A stretch of DNA of 64,000 nt from the NCBI RefSeq assembly GCF_002885975.1, contig NZ_POSP01000003.1, forward strand, positions 682,001-746,000, given 5' to 3'. The notes under the pieces are model-generated. The model saw only the letters and a list, made by a program, of their open reading frames with translations. It had not been told where the DNA came from and ran no database searches. A program made the position numbers and the translations under genes. Shown here piece by piece: positions 21,452 to 29,004 of this stretch. Every line of letters begins with the position of its first letter. Position 1 is the stretch's first letter. The stretch comes from Paucibacter aquatile (GTDB lineage: Bacteria > Pseudomonadota > Gammaproteobacteria > Burkholderiales > Burkholderiaceae_C).

Positions 21452-21814
21452 TCACCCGCCCCCCGCCACCTTCTCCCCAAACACCTCCACCCCAAACCCC
21501 ACCGTGAAGCTGCCATCCGACCAGCGCACCAGCGGGCGCTTGATGACGCTGGGCTGGGCCAGGGCGAGTTGGGTGGCGCTGCTGGCGTCGACGACGGCGG
21601 CTTTGGTCGCTTCGTCGAGCTTGCGCCAGGTGGTGCCGGCGCGGTTGATCACCTTGTCCCAGCCCAGGGCCGCCATCCAGAGGGGCAGTTGGTCGGCGGG
21701 GACGCCGGCTTTCTTGAAGTCGTGGAATTCAACCGTCAGACCGGGCTGTTCTTGCAGCCAGGTGCGGGCGCGTTTGACGGTGTCGCAGTTGGGGATGCCA
21801 TAAACGGTAATCAT
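21452..21814 (-). CDS. ArsC/Spx-family thioredoxin-fold protein (YffB type)
   Basis: The start at 21814 gives 120 residues opening MITVYGIPNCDTVKRARTWL. The single Cys of GIPNCDT is the ArsC/YffB active-site cysteine. WRKLDEATKAAVVDASSA and PSVIKRPLVRW complete the ArsC-like fold. YffB-type members are small glutathione-dependent thiol reductases of unclear substrate; arsenate reduction is not implied because no ars gene is near. It is divergent from aat with only 23 bases between start codons, so at least one promoter must lie within coding sequence. Confidence 0.88.
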   Translation of the reverse strand: MITVYGIPNCDTVKRARTWLQEQPGLTVEFHDFKKAGVPADQLPLWMAALGWDKVINRAGTTWRKLDEATKAAVVDASSATQLALAQPSVIKRPLVRWSDGSFTVGFGVEVFGEKVAGGG

Positions 21815-21837
21815 GGGTCGCACGCTACCATGACCGC

Positions 21838-22605
21838 ATGATCGATTGGTTGGATGAACGCAGCCTGGACTTCCCCCCGACGCAGCGCGCGCTGGGACCC
21901 GAGTCCGACGCCCCGGGCCTGCTGGCCGCCGGCGGCGACCTCCGCCCCGAGCGCCTGGCCGCAGCCTACGCGCGCGGCATCTTTCCCTGGTACGGGCCCA
22001 ATCAACCGCCGCTGTGGTGGGCGCCGGACCCGCGCATGGTGCTGCAGACCGCCCATTTCAAGCTCTCCCGTTCGCTGCGCAAGACCTTGCAGCACTTCAT
22101 CCGCACGCCGGGCTGCGAGATCCGGGTGGACAGCGCCCTACCCGAGGTGCTGCGCGCCTGCGCCCAGGCGCCGCGCGAGGGCCAGAGCGGCACCTGGATC
22201 CTTCCCGAGATGCAGGCCGCCTACCTGGCCTGGTCACGGGCGCAGGGCGCCGTGCACAGCATCGAGACCTGGATGGACGGCGAGCTGGCGGGTGGGCTCT
22301 ACGGCATCAACCTCGGCGGCATGTTTTTCGGGGAATCGATGTTCATGCGCCGCACGGATGCATCCAAGATCGCCCTGGCCGCCCTGGTCTGCCTGTGCCG
22401 CCGGCATGGCATCCCCTGGATCGACTGCCAGCAGAACACCCGCCACCTGGCCTCGCTGGGCGCCGCCGAAGTGCCGCGTCAGCAGTTCGAGGCCCACATC
22501 CAGCAAGCCCTGCAGCGGCCGACGCCACAGGATTGGACCTATCATCCGGCGCTGTGGGCACAGCTGGGCCCGGCGTTTGACCGGGATGCTGGATTCGAGC
22601 CCTGA
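21838..22605 (+). CDS. aat: Leucyl/phenylalanyl-tRNA--protein transferase
   Basis: The 255-residue protein carries LLAAGGDLRPERLAAAYARG and IFPWYGPNQPPLWWAPDPRM near its N-terminus. The core has GGLYGINLGGMFFGESMFMR, then DASKIALAALVC and WIDCQQNTRHLASLGA, all diagnostic of Aat. It transfers Leu or Phe from tRNA to proteins with N-terminal Arg or Lys, marking them for ClpS/ClpAP. The next gene, 69 bases on, encodes the complementary transferase Bpt, so the two supply both branches of the N-degron pathway. Confidence 0.96.
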   Translation: MIDWLDERSLDFPPTQRALGPESDAPGLLAAGGDLRPERLAAAYARGIFPWYGPNQPPLWWAPDPRMVLQTAHFKLSRSLRKTLQHFIRTPGCEIRVDSALPEVLRACAQAPREGQSGTWILPEMQAAYLAWSRAQGAVHSIETWMDGELAGGLYGINLGGMFFGESMFMRRTDASKIALAALVCLCRRHGIPWIDCQQNTRHLASLGAAEVPRQQFEAHIQQALQRPTPQDWTYHPALWAQLGPAFDRDAGFEP

Positions 22606-22674
22606 TCCGGAGCATTCGCCCGACGCTCTCCCCCACCTTCTTCCACCCAATTTGCCGCCACCGAGCCGACGACC

Positions 22675-23484
22675 GTGACCCATCTGAAAGAGCTTCCGCT
22701 GGCCCAGCTGCAGTTCTACGCCACGGCCGCCTACCCCTGCAGCTACCTGGCGGACCGCCAGGCGCGCTCCCAGGTGGCCACGCCCAGCCACCTGATCCAC
22801 GCCGACGCCTACTCCAGCCTGGTGGCGGCCGGTTTTCGGCGCAGCGGCCTGTTCACCTACCGGCCGTTCTGCGATGGCTGCAAGGCCTGCGTGCCCATGC
22901 GCATCCCGGTGGCCAGCTTCAAGCCCAGCCGCAGCCAGCGCCGCGCCCTGCGCCAGCACCAGCATCTGCAGGCCAAGGTCATGCGCCTGGGCTACAGCCA
23001 GGAGCACTACGAGCTCTACCTGCGCTACCAGGCCGCGCGCCACTCGGGCGGCGGCATGGACCACGACAGCGTCGAGCAGTACAGCCAGTTCCTGCTGCAA
23101 AGCCGCATCAACTCACGCCTGGTGGAGTTCCGCGAGCGCCGTGACGATGGCGAGATGGTGCTCAAGATGGTCTCCATCCTGGACATCCTCAGCGACGGGC
23201 TCTCGGCCGTCTACACCTTCTACGAGCCCGAGGAGCGCTGCAGTTACGGCACCTACAACGTGCTCTGGCAGATCCAGCAGACGCGCGATCTGCAGCTGGC
23301 CCACCTCTACCTCGGCTACTGGATCGCCGAGAGCGGCAAGATGGCCTACAAGGCCGATTTCCGCCCGCACCAGCTGCTGCAGCAAGGCCAGTGGCAGTGG
23401 GCGGAGGACAGCGAGGACGGCGTGGGCGGCGTAGGCAGCACTGCGAGCTCGGGCCCAGCGCCAGACTTAATCCAGGAGCGCTGA
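22675..23484 (+). CDS. bpt: Aspartate/glutamate leucyltransferase
   Basis: The gene starts at GTG 22675 (MTHLKELPLAQLQFYATAAY), giving 269 residues. The ATE1/Bpt signatures are CSYLADRQARSQVA, GFRRSGLFTYRPFCDGCKAC (Cys cluster) and LYLGYWIAESGKMAYKADF. Bpt adds Leu from Leu-tRNA to N-terminal Asp or Glu. The acidic Gly/Ser-rich tail after residue ~240 is an extension beyond the conserved core. Its last 18 bases overlap the 3' end of the convergent FAD oxidoreductase gene. Confidence 0.95.
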   Translation: MTHLKELPLAQLQFYATAAYPCSYLADRQARSQVATPSHLIHADAYSSLVAAGFRRSGLFTYRPFCDGCKACVPMRIPVASFKPSRSQRRALRQHQHLQAKVMRLGYSQEHYELYLRYQAARHSGGGMDHDSVEQYSQFLLQSRINSRLVEFRERRDDGEMVLKMVSILDILSDGLSAVYTFYEPEERCSYGTYNVLWQIQQTRDLQLAHLYLGYWIAESGKMAYKADFRPHQLLQQGQWQWAEDSEDGVGGVGSTASSGPAPDLIQER

Positions 23485-24621
23485 CACCCGCTCGGCCACC
23501 GCCAGGCAGCTGGTCAGCCCGGGGGACTCCAGGCCCAGCAGCTGCACCAGGCCAGGCAGGCCATGCTCGGCCGGACCTTCGATGCGGAAATCAGCGGCCG
23601 GCTCGCCCGGGCCGCTGATCTTGGGCCGCACGCCGGCATAGGAGGCTTGCAGGCGGCCCTCGGGCAGATCGGGCCAGTAACGGCGCACTTCGGCGGCAAA
23701 GCGCTCGCCGCGCGCGGGGTCGACGCGGTAGTCCAGCGCGTCCGGGTCGCTGACGCCGTCCAGCCATTCCACATCGGGCCCGAAGCGGGCCTGACCTCCC
23801 AGATCCAGGGTCAGGTGCACGCCCAGGCCCGCGGCTTGTGGCATGGGATAGATCAGGTGCGAAAAAGGCGCGCGGCCCGAGAGCGAGAAATAGCTGCCCT
23901 TGCAAAAGCGCGGCTCCGGCTGATGGCGGGCGGCCAGGCCCTCGGTGGCCCGGGCCAAGGCCGGTGCCCACAGGCCGGCGGCATTGACCACACGCGGGCT
24001 CAACACAGCATAAGGCTCAGCACCGGCCTCGGCCTGCAACTCCACCCGCCACAGCCCCCCCTGGCGGCACAAGGCCCCGACCGCGCTGCCCACGGCCACA
24101 CAGCCGCCCGCGGCCTCCAGCTCGCCCTGCAGAGCCAGCATCAGCGCATGGCTGTCGACGATGCCGGTCGAGGGCGAGAGCAAGGCCGCCTCGCAGCGCA
24201 ACGCCGGCTCCAGGGCCCGCGCCTGCGCAGCACTCAAGGCTTGCACATCGTCCACGCCATTGCGCCGCGCCTGCTCGGCCAGGGCCTGCAGGGCCGGCAG
24301 CTGGGCCGCCTCGGTGGCCACCAGCAGCTTGCCGCAGCGCCGGTGCGGCACGGCATGCGAGGCGCAGAAGTCGTAGAGCAGCTCGCGGCCGCGCACGCAC
24401 AGCTCGGCCTTGAGCGAGCCGCTGGGGTAGTAGAGCCCGGCATGGATCACCTCGCTGCTGCGCGAGCTGATGCCGCTGCCGATCTGGCCGGCACGCTCCA
24501 GCACCAGGGTTTCCAGGCCTCGCTGGGCCAAGGCCCGGCCCACGGCCAGGCCCAACACGCCGGCGCCCACCACCACGGCATCCACGCGGTCCAAAGCCGC
24601 CTCTGGCCACAGCTCATTCAT
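23467..24621 (-). CDS. FAD-dependent oxidoreductase, DAO family (L-2-hydroxyglutarate oxidase-like)
   Basis: The start ATG at 24621 gives 384 residues. DAVVVGAGVLGLAVGRALAQ is the N-terminal Rossmann dinucleotide-binding motif, followed by ETLVLERAGQIGSGISSRSS. VIHAGLYYPSGSLKAELCVR and the C-terminal SYAGVRPKISGPGEPAADF resemble LhgO-type oxidases, which oxidise L-2-hydroxyglutarate to 2-oxoglutarate and pass electrons to quinone. Substrate assignment rests on this resemblance alone; another 2-hydroxyacid or an amine is possible. It is monocistronic and overlaps bpt tail to tail by 18 bases. Confidence 0.85.
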   Translation of the reverse strand: MNELWPEAALDRVDAVVVGAGVLGLAVGRALAQRGLETLVLERAGQIGSGISSRSSEVIHAGLYYPSGSLKAELCVRGRELLYDFCASHAVPHRRCGKLLVATEAAQLPALQALAEQARRNGVDDVQALSAAQARALEPALRCEAALLSPSTGIVDSHALMLALQGELEAAGGCVAVGSAVGALCRQGGLWRVELQAEAGAEPYAVLSPRVVNAAGLWAPALARATEGLAARHQPEPRFCKGSYFSLSGRAPFSHLIYPMPQAAGLGVHLTLDLGGQARFGPDVEWLDGVSDPDALDYRVDPARGERFAAEVRRYWPDLPEGRLQASYAGVRPKISGPGEPAADFRIEGPAEHGLPGLVQLLGLESPGLTSCLAVAERVSALLD

Positions 24622-25066
24622 GCAGGGGACTCGCTTTCCTTTGTTTGACTCGTCTTGCTCCGGCGTCATGCCGGGGCCACACGGCTGCCCATTGTGCGGT
24701 GGCCGCCACAAACGCCAGCCCGCCCTGCGGCACGGAAGCCCACCCCGGAGCGCGCTCTGCGCCCCAACGCCCGGCGCGGCGCAGAAATGCACCACTTTGC
24801 CCGCCCTGTTCAGGCTTTGACTGGGCGCAGCTCGCCCCGAAACTCCGCAGCCAAGAAGCCCAGGCGCTGCGCGCGTGGATGGAACACCCATCCCGGTGCC
24901 CGCGCCAACACGGGCTCACACACCGGCATCAGCACGGCCCAGGGAGCCACCCGCTTGCCCGCCAACACACGCCCCACCGGGCGCCAGATGCGGCGCGAGC
25001 AGATCAGAACACCGAGAGCGCGCACAACAGCGCTCCGGCCGAGACCCACGAGTGAGCGAGTGAGGG
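24622..25066. other. Intergenic stretch ahead of the response-regulator gene
   Basis: About 445 bases separate two divergent genes. Short frames run through it in several phases, but none has a recognisable product or ribosome site. It is GC-rich throughout, and I see no terminator, RNA gene or clear promoter. Confidence 0.35.
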
Positions 25067-25579
25067 ATGGCGATGACGGTGCACACCCAGGAGCTGGCGG
25101 CTGCCGCTCACCCCAACAACGACCACGACAGAGACCACGGCGGCGGCAGCCAGGCCCTGCGGCGCGCGCGCCGCATCTTGATCGTGGACGACAGCCGCGC
25201 CATCCAGGCTTTGATTCGCCGCTGCCTGGACTGCGAAGAGTTGGGCCCTCTGCAGATCGAAACCGCCAGCGATGGCCTGGACGCCCTGACCCAGGTGGCG
25301 CGCTTCCGGCCCGATCTGGTGCTGGCCGACTGGCACATGCCCGGCGCCTCAGGCCTGGAAATGCTGCAACGCCTGCGCCAGGCGGGCTTTGAGCAGCTGC
25401 CCGTGGGCTTCATCACCATGGACCGGGGCAGCGATTGCCAACGCCGCGCGCAGCAGTATGGCGCCCTGTTCCTGCTGCACAAACCGTTTGCCGCGGGCGA
25501 GCTGCGCCAGGCTGTGGCGCAGGGCTTGGCGCTGACGCTGGCACCGGGCGGCCAGGAGCGGGTCGCGCAGCCAGCCTAA
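25067..25579 (+). CDS. Single-domain CheY-like response regulator
   Basis: The 170-residue protein is a lone receiver domain after a ~33-residue His/Asp/Gly-rich N-terminal tail. The acidic pocket is Asp41-Asp42 (ILIVDDSRAI), the phosphoacceptor is Asp88 (LVLADWHMPG), the switch Thr is Thr117 (GFITMD) and the conserved Lys is Lys139 (LHKPF). There is no output domain, so it acts by protein contact, as CheY does. No histidine kinase is adjacent; the chemoreceptor and diguanylate cyclase within 6 kb suggest, without proving, a motility or biofilm role. A second ATG at 25073 is an alternative start. Confidence 0.9.
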   Translation: MAMTVHTQELAAAAHPNNDHDRDHGGGSQALRRARRILIVDDSRAIQALIRRCLDCEELGPLQIETASDGLDALTQVARFRPDLVLADWHMPGASGLEMLQRLRQAGFEQLPVGFITMDRGSDCQRRAQQYGALFLLHKPFAAGELRQAVAQGLALTLAPGGQERVAQPA

Positions 25580-25659
25580 AATGCGCGCCCTTTCTCGTTT
25601 GTCACCCGATCAGCCCAATAGGGCGGCTTCCTCGCGGAAGCCCTGCCCCTCCCCTGCCC

Positions 25660-26571
25660 ATGAACATCACCGTCCTTGACGAACTGCGCGCCTACATCGA
25701 CCCGCTGACCCCCGAAGAACACCAGGCGCTGGAGCGCAGCATCCTGGCCGAGGGCTGCCGCGACGCGCTGGTGCTCTGGGGCGAAATCCTGGTCGACGGC
25801 CACAACCGCTACGGCATCTGCCAGAAGCACGGCATCCCCTTCCAGACGGTGCAGAACCCGCGCTTCAAATCCATGGAAGACGTGCACCTGTGGATGATCG
25901 ACCAGCACCTGGGCCGGCGCAGCGTGTCGGATTTCCAGCGCGGCATCCTGGCCCTGCGCAAAAAGGAAATCGTGGCCGCGCGCGCCAAGGAGGCGGTGGC
26001 CCGCCTGGCCGAAGCCGGCTCGGCTGGCGCGGTGGAGTTCCCGCCCGATCTGGCCGATGGCCTGCCCACCGGCCCTGACAGCAGCGCCCTGCCCCCGCCC
26101 GAGCCACTGACCAGCCGGGAGGCCATCGCCAAGGCCGCGCGCATCAGCAGCAACACCGTGGTGCAGATCGAGAAGATCCAGAAAAGCGCCGCGCCCGAGC
26201 TGGTCGAGGCGGTCAAGGCCGGCACCATCTCCATCAACGCCGCCGCCGCTGTGGCCAGCCTGGCGCCGGAAGAACAGATCGCCGCCGTGGCCGGCGGCAA
26301 GAAGGAGCTGCAGCAAGCCGCCAAGCGCGTGCGTGAAGGCAAGAGCGGCAACCGCGCACCCAAGACCGCCGAGGCCGGCACTGAGGCCACGGGCGAAGCC
26401 GGCAGCGCCGCCGAGAGCGCCAGCGACGCCGACCTGCGCAACCGTGAAACCCAGCTCAAGCTGCTGCAGGACACCGTGGCCGAGCTGACGGCCGAGAACA
26501 AGCAGCTCAAGGACGAGGTACTGCGGCTCAAGGATCAACTCGCGCTCCTGCAGCAACAGCAACAGCAGTAG
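25660..26571 (+). CDS. ParB/Srx-like N-terminal domain protein with poly-Gln tail
   Basis: The ATG at 25660 gives 303 residues. The N-terminus (DPLTPEEHQALERSILAEGC, VLWGEILVDGHNRYGICQKH) is the ParB/sulfiredoxin-like fold. A central segment (ISSNTVVQIEKIQKSAAPEL, KAGTISINAAAAVASLAPEE) resembles the helix-turn-helix part of plasmid partition proteins. The C-terminus is a predicted coiled coil ending in eight consecutive Gln. It may bind DNA, but no parA or replication gene is near, so a role in plasmid partition is unlikely at this chromosomal position. It follows the response regulator by 80 bases and may be co-transcribed. Confidence 0.8.
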   Translation: MNITVLDELRAYIDPLTPEEHQALERSILAEGCRDALVLWGEILVDGHNRYGICQKHGIPFQTVQNPRFKSMEDVHLWMIDQHLGRRSVSDFQRGILALRKKEIVAARAKEAVARLAEAGSAGAVEFPPDLADGLPTGPDSSALPPPEPLTSREAIAKAARISSNTVVQIEKIQKSAAPELVEAVKAGTISINAAAAVASLAPEEQIAAVAGGKKELQQAAKRVREGKSGNRAPKTAEAGTEATGEAGSAAESASDADLRNRETQLKLLQDTVAELTAENKQLKDEVLRLKDQLALLQQQQQQ

Positions 26572-26694
26572 CAGCTGCAACAGCCACAGCAAGCAGGCAG
26601 CGGCGCCAGATCGCGAAACTCGGCTGAATCGCCCCACGGAGCGGCTACAGTGAGGCCCACCGCGGCCTCCACCCCTTCCCTCAGTAAGCACCCG

Positions 26695-27879
26695 ATGGAC
26701 AGCGATCTCCAGGCAGAAAACCAGGCCCTGCGCCGGCAGTTGGACAGCCTTTTGCGTGAAGCGCGCAACAACGAAGAGAAGATGCGCCGCTTCGACCAGC
26801 TGGAACACCGGCTGATCGGGGCGCGTTCCATGGCCGAGCTGCTGAGCCTGCTGCTCAATGACTACCGCCAGGCCTTTGGTATCGATGCCGTGTCCATGGT
26901 GCTGCTGGACCGTGACGACGAAGCCAGCCGCATGCTGGACGCTGAGCGTCACCGCCATGAAGGCCCCAACCACCACGAACCCGCGCCGCTGGACGGCCTG
27001 ACCCTGCTGCCCAGCATCGCCCCGATCGCGCCGCTGTTCCAAGGCCAGCTGCACCAGCCCTGGCTGGGCCCCTTCAATGAGCAGCGGCACCGCCCGCTGT
27101 TTGGCGCGCCCCATGCTGCGCCCCATCGCGCTCCTCAAGCCACCCTGGCCTCGGTGGCCCTGCTGCCGCTGTCACGCCACGGCGAACTGATCGGCAGCCT
27201 GCATTTCGGCAGCAGCGACCCGTCCCGCTACGAGCGCGGCGCCGGCACCCAGCTGCTGGAGCGCCTGGCCGCCATCGTCTCGGTCTGTCTGGACAGCGCG
27301 CTCAACCAGGAACGGCTCAAGCTGGCCGGCCTGACCGACATGCTGACCGGCGTGCACAACCGCCGCTATTTCGAGCACCGCTGCCTGATCGAGATCGCGC
27401 AGGCGCGGCGCTACCGCCACGACTTGGCCTGCCTGTTCCTGGACCTCGATCACTTCAAGGCCATCAACGACCGCCACGGCCACCCGGCCGGCGACGAGGT
27501 GCTGCGAAGCATCGGCCACCTGATCCAGTCGCAGCTGCGCCTGGGCGACACGATTGCCCGCTTTGGCGGCGAAGAGTTCGTGGTGCTGCTGCCGCAGGCG
27601 CCGCTGCAGCACGCGCGCGAGATCGCCGAGCGCATCCGCGCCAGCATCGCCGCCCGCGCCCTGCTGCTGCCCAGCGGTGAGTTCATCCCGGCCACCGTCT
27701 CGGTGGGCCTGGCCATGCTGGAGCGTGCACCCGAAGGCAGCCGCGAGCCCGACGACAAGCAGGCCCTGGCCCTGCGCCTGGTGGACGCGGCCGATCAGGC
27801 GCTCTACCGCGCCAAGGCCGAGGGGCGCAACCGGGTGGTGCTGAGCAGCGAGCCGCGCATCCAGGCGCTGTCGGCCTGA
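26695..27879 (+). CDS. Diguanylate cyclase with N-terminal DUF484/GAF-like sensor
   Basis: The start at 26695 gives 394 residues. A coiled coil (QAENQALRRQLDSLLREARN) leads into a DUF484/GAF-like domain (to ~residue 210) with LLPLSRHGELIGSLHFGSSD. The C-terminal GGDEF domain has LTDMLTGVHNRRYFE and the active-site GGEEF in ARFGGEEFVVLLP. An RxxD inhibitory site (RLGD) lies five residues before it, so the enzyme is predicted to be active and product-inhibited. It makes cyclic di-GMP from GTP in the cytoplasm. A cyclic-di-GMP riboswitch lies at 63.6 kb in this same window. Confidence 0.93.
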   Translation: MDSDLQAENQALRRQLDSLLREARNNEEKMRRFDQLEHRLIGARSMAELLSLLLNDYRQAFGIDAVSMVLLDRDDEASRMLDAERHRHEGPNHHEPAPLDGLTLLPSIAPIAPLFQGQLHQPWLGPFNEQRHRPLFGAPHAAPHRAPQATLASVALLPLSRHGELIGSLHFGSSDPSRYERGAGTQLLERLAAIVSVCLDSALNQERLKLAGLTDMLTGVHNRRYFEHRCLIEIAQARRYRHDLACLFLDLDHFKAINDRHGHPAGDEVLRSIGHLIQSQLRLGDTIARFGGEEFVVLLPQAPLQHAREIAERIRASIAARALLLPSGEFIPATVSVGLAMLERAPEGSREPDDKQALALRLVDAADQALYRAKAEGRNRVVLSSEPRIQALSA

Positions 27880-27895
27880 AGCACGAGCACAAGCG

Positions 27896-28396
27896 CTATC
27901 GATCGCGATCGCGAGGCTGGCGTTTTCGGTAGCGCCAGCTCGGTTTGGCGGGCGGCTTCTTGCGATCCCGCCCCCAGCCATCGCAGCCGCAATCACAGCA
28001 GCTGCAGCCATCGATCAGGCGGCTGAAGATGCGGGCGCCGTCGCTGGCGTCGCAGCTGTTGCAGCCGCCCAGGTCGCCGAGATCGCAGCCGCAATCGCAG
28101 TCCCCGCGCTGAGCGGCCAGCGGCCGGCGCCCGCTGCCGGCCACCTCGGCCATCTCGGCCTGACAGCGCCGGTGCAAGTCACCACAAGCCGCCAGACGCA
28201 GACGCAAGACGCCCAAGCCGCGCCACACACCGAGGCGGCGGATGGCCCGGTAGCCCAGGGCCGAGCAGCCCGCTGCATGCCGGCGATGCACGCGGTAGGC
28301 GCAGACAAAGCCTTTGTGCGGCGACAGAAAACGCTGGTAGCCCCGGATCAGGGCCAGGGCCAGGATCTGCAGCCCACCCAGGCGCCGGCTTGGCAT
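27896..28396 (-). CDS. yidD: YidD-type membrane protein insertion efficiency factor with Cys-rich tail
   Basis: The ATG at 28396 gives 166 residues; a TTG two codons upstream is possible. The N-terminal ~75 residues (LALALIRGYQRFLSPHKGF, GCSALGYRAIRRLGVWRGL) are YidD-like: an amphipathic helix followed by conserved Cys and Gly. Unlike the short canonical YidD, it continues into a Cys/Asp-rich segment (DCDCGCDLGDLGGCNSC, then CSCCDCGCDGW) and a basic tail. The extra Cys clusters could bind metal. It is not beside rnpA/yidC, where yidD normally resides, so a housekeeping copy may exist elsewhere. It lies 10 bases behind the CMD gene. Confidence 0.8.
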   Translation of the reverse strand: MPSRRLGGLQILALALIRGYQRFLSPHKGFVCAYRVHRRHAAGCSALGYRAIRRLGVWRGLGVLRLRLAACGDLHRRCQAEMAEVAGSGRRPLAAQRGDCDCGCDLGDLGGCNSCDASDGARIFSRLIDGCSCCDCGCDGWGRDRKKPPAKPSWRYRKRQPRDRDR

Positions 28397-28406
28397 CGAC
28401 AAGGGA

Positions 28407-28925
28407 TCAGCCGCCCGGCGGGGTGAAGCGCAGCGCGCCGGCGATGCGGTTCCAGGCGTTGATGGCGGCGACGGCCGCGGTCAGATTGGCGATCTCGCCT
28501 TCGCTGAACTGGGCTTGAATGTCCGCGTACAGCGTGCCCTCCACCGGTGCGGCGGCCATGCGGGTCAGGGCTTCGGTCCAAGCCAGTGCGGCACGCTCGC
28601 GGGCGCTGAAGGCATGCGAATCGCGCCAGGCGGCCAGCTGGTCCAGCTGGCGCTGCGGCAGGCCCAGCTTGCGCGCCAGGTTCAGATGGAACTGCAGGCA
28701 GAACGCGCAGCCATTGATCTGCGAGGCGCGCAGCTTGAGCAGCTCGACCAGGCCCTTGTCCAGGCCCGAGGCGTCGACCGCGCGACTGTAGTCGCGCAGG
28801 GCGCCGACCACACCGCCGGCATGCGTTTCGAACGCAGCCCAGTCGATGCGCGCCTGAACCGGCGCGGTGCCGCCCGCGCTGGCGGGTGCGGCTGGAGATT
28901 GAGGGGAAGCAGCGGTGTCACTCAT
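28407..28925 (-). CDS. Carboxymuconolactone decarboxylase family (AhpD-like) protein
   Basis: The 172-residue protein has the AhpD-like core: LVELLKLRASQINGCAFCLQ with the redox CxxC (Cys-Ala-Phe-Cys) followed by a conserved His (QFHLNLARKLG). Next come RDSHAFSARERAALAWTEAL and FSEGEIANLTAAVAAINAWN. Proteins of this type are peroxidatic or thiol-disulfide enzymes rather than true decarboxylases. The first ~25 residues are Ala/Pro-rich and not conserved. It is followed closely by yidD on the same strand. Confidence 0.9.
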   Translation of the reverse strand: MSDTAASPQSPAAPASAGGTAPVQARIDWAAFETHAGGVVGALRDYSRAVDASGLDKGLVELLKLRASQINGCAFCLQFHLNLARKLGLPQRQLDQLAAWRDSHAFSARERAALAWTEALTRMAAAPVEGTLYADIQAQFSEGEIANLTAAVAAINAWNRIAGALRFTPPGG

Positions 28926-29004
28926 GGTGAATCAGGTCCAGGCCAGATCGAACGGCGTCCGATGAAGCTCGCAGTTTCGCAGAGCCGGGCGCCCCTGCCG
29001 AAAC

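Noticed and set aside
21452..21814. Arsenate reductase function
   Set aside because: The GIPNCDT motif is of the YffB type and no arsenic genes are near.
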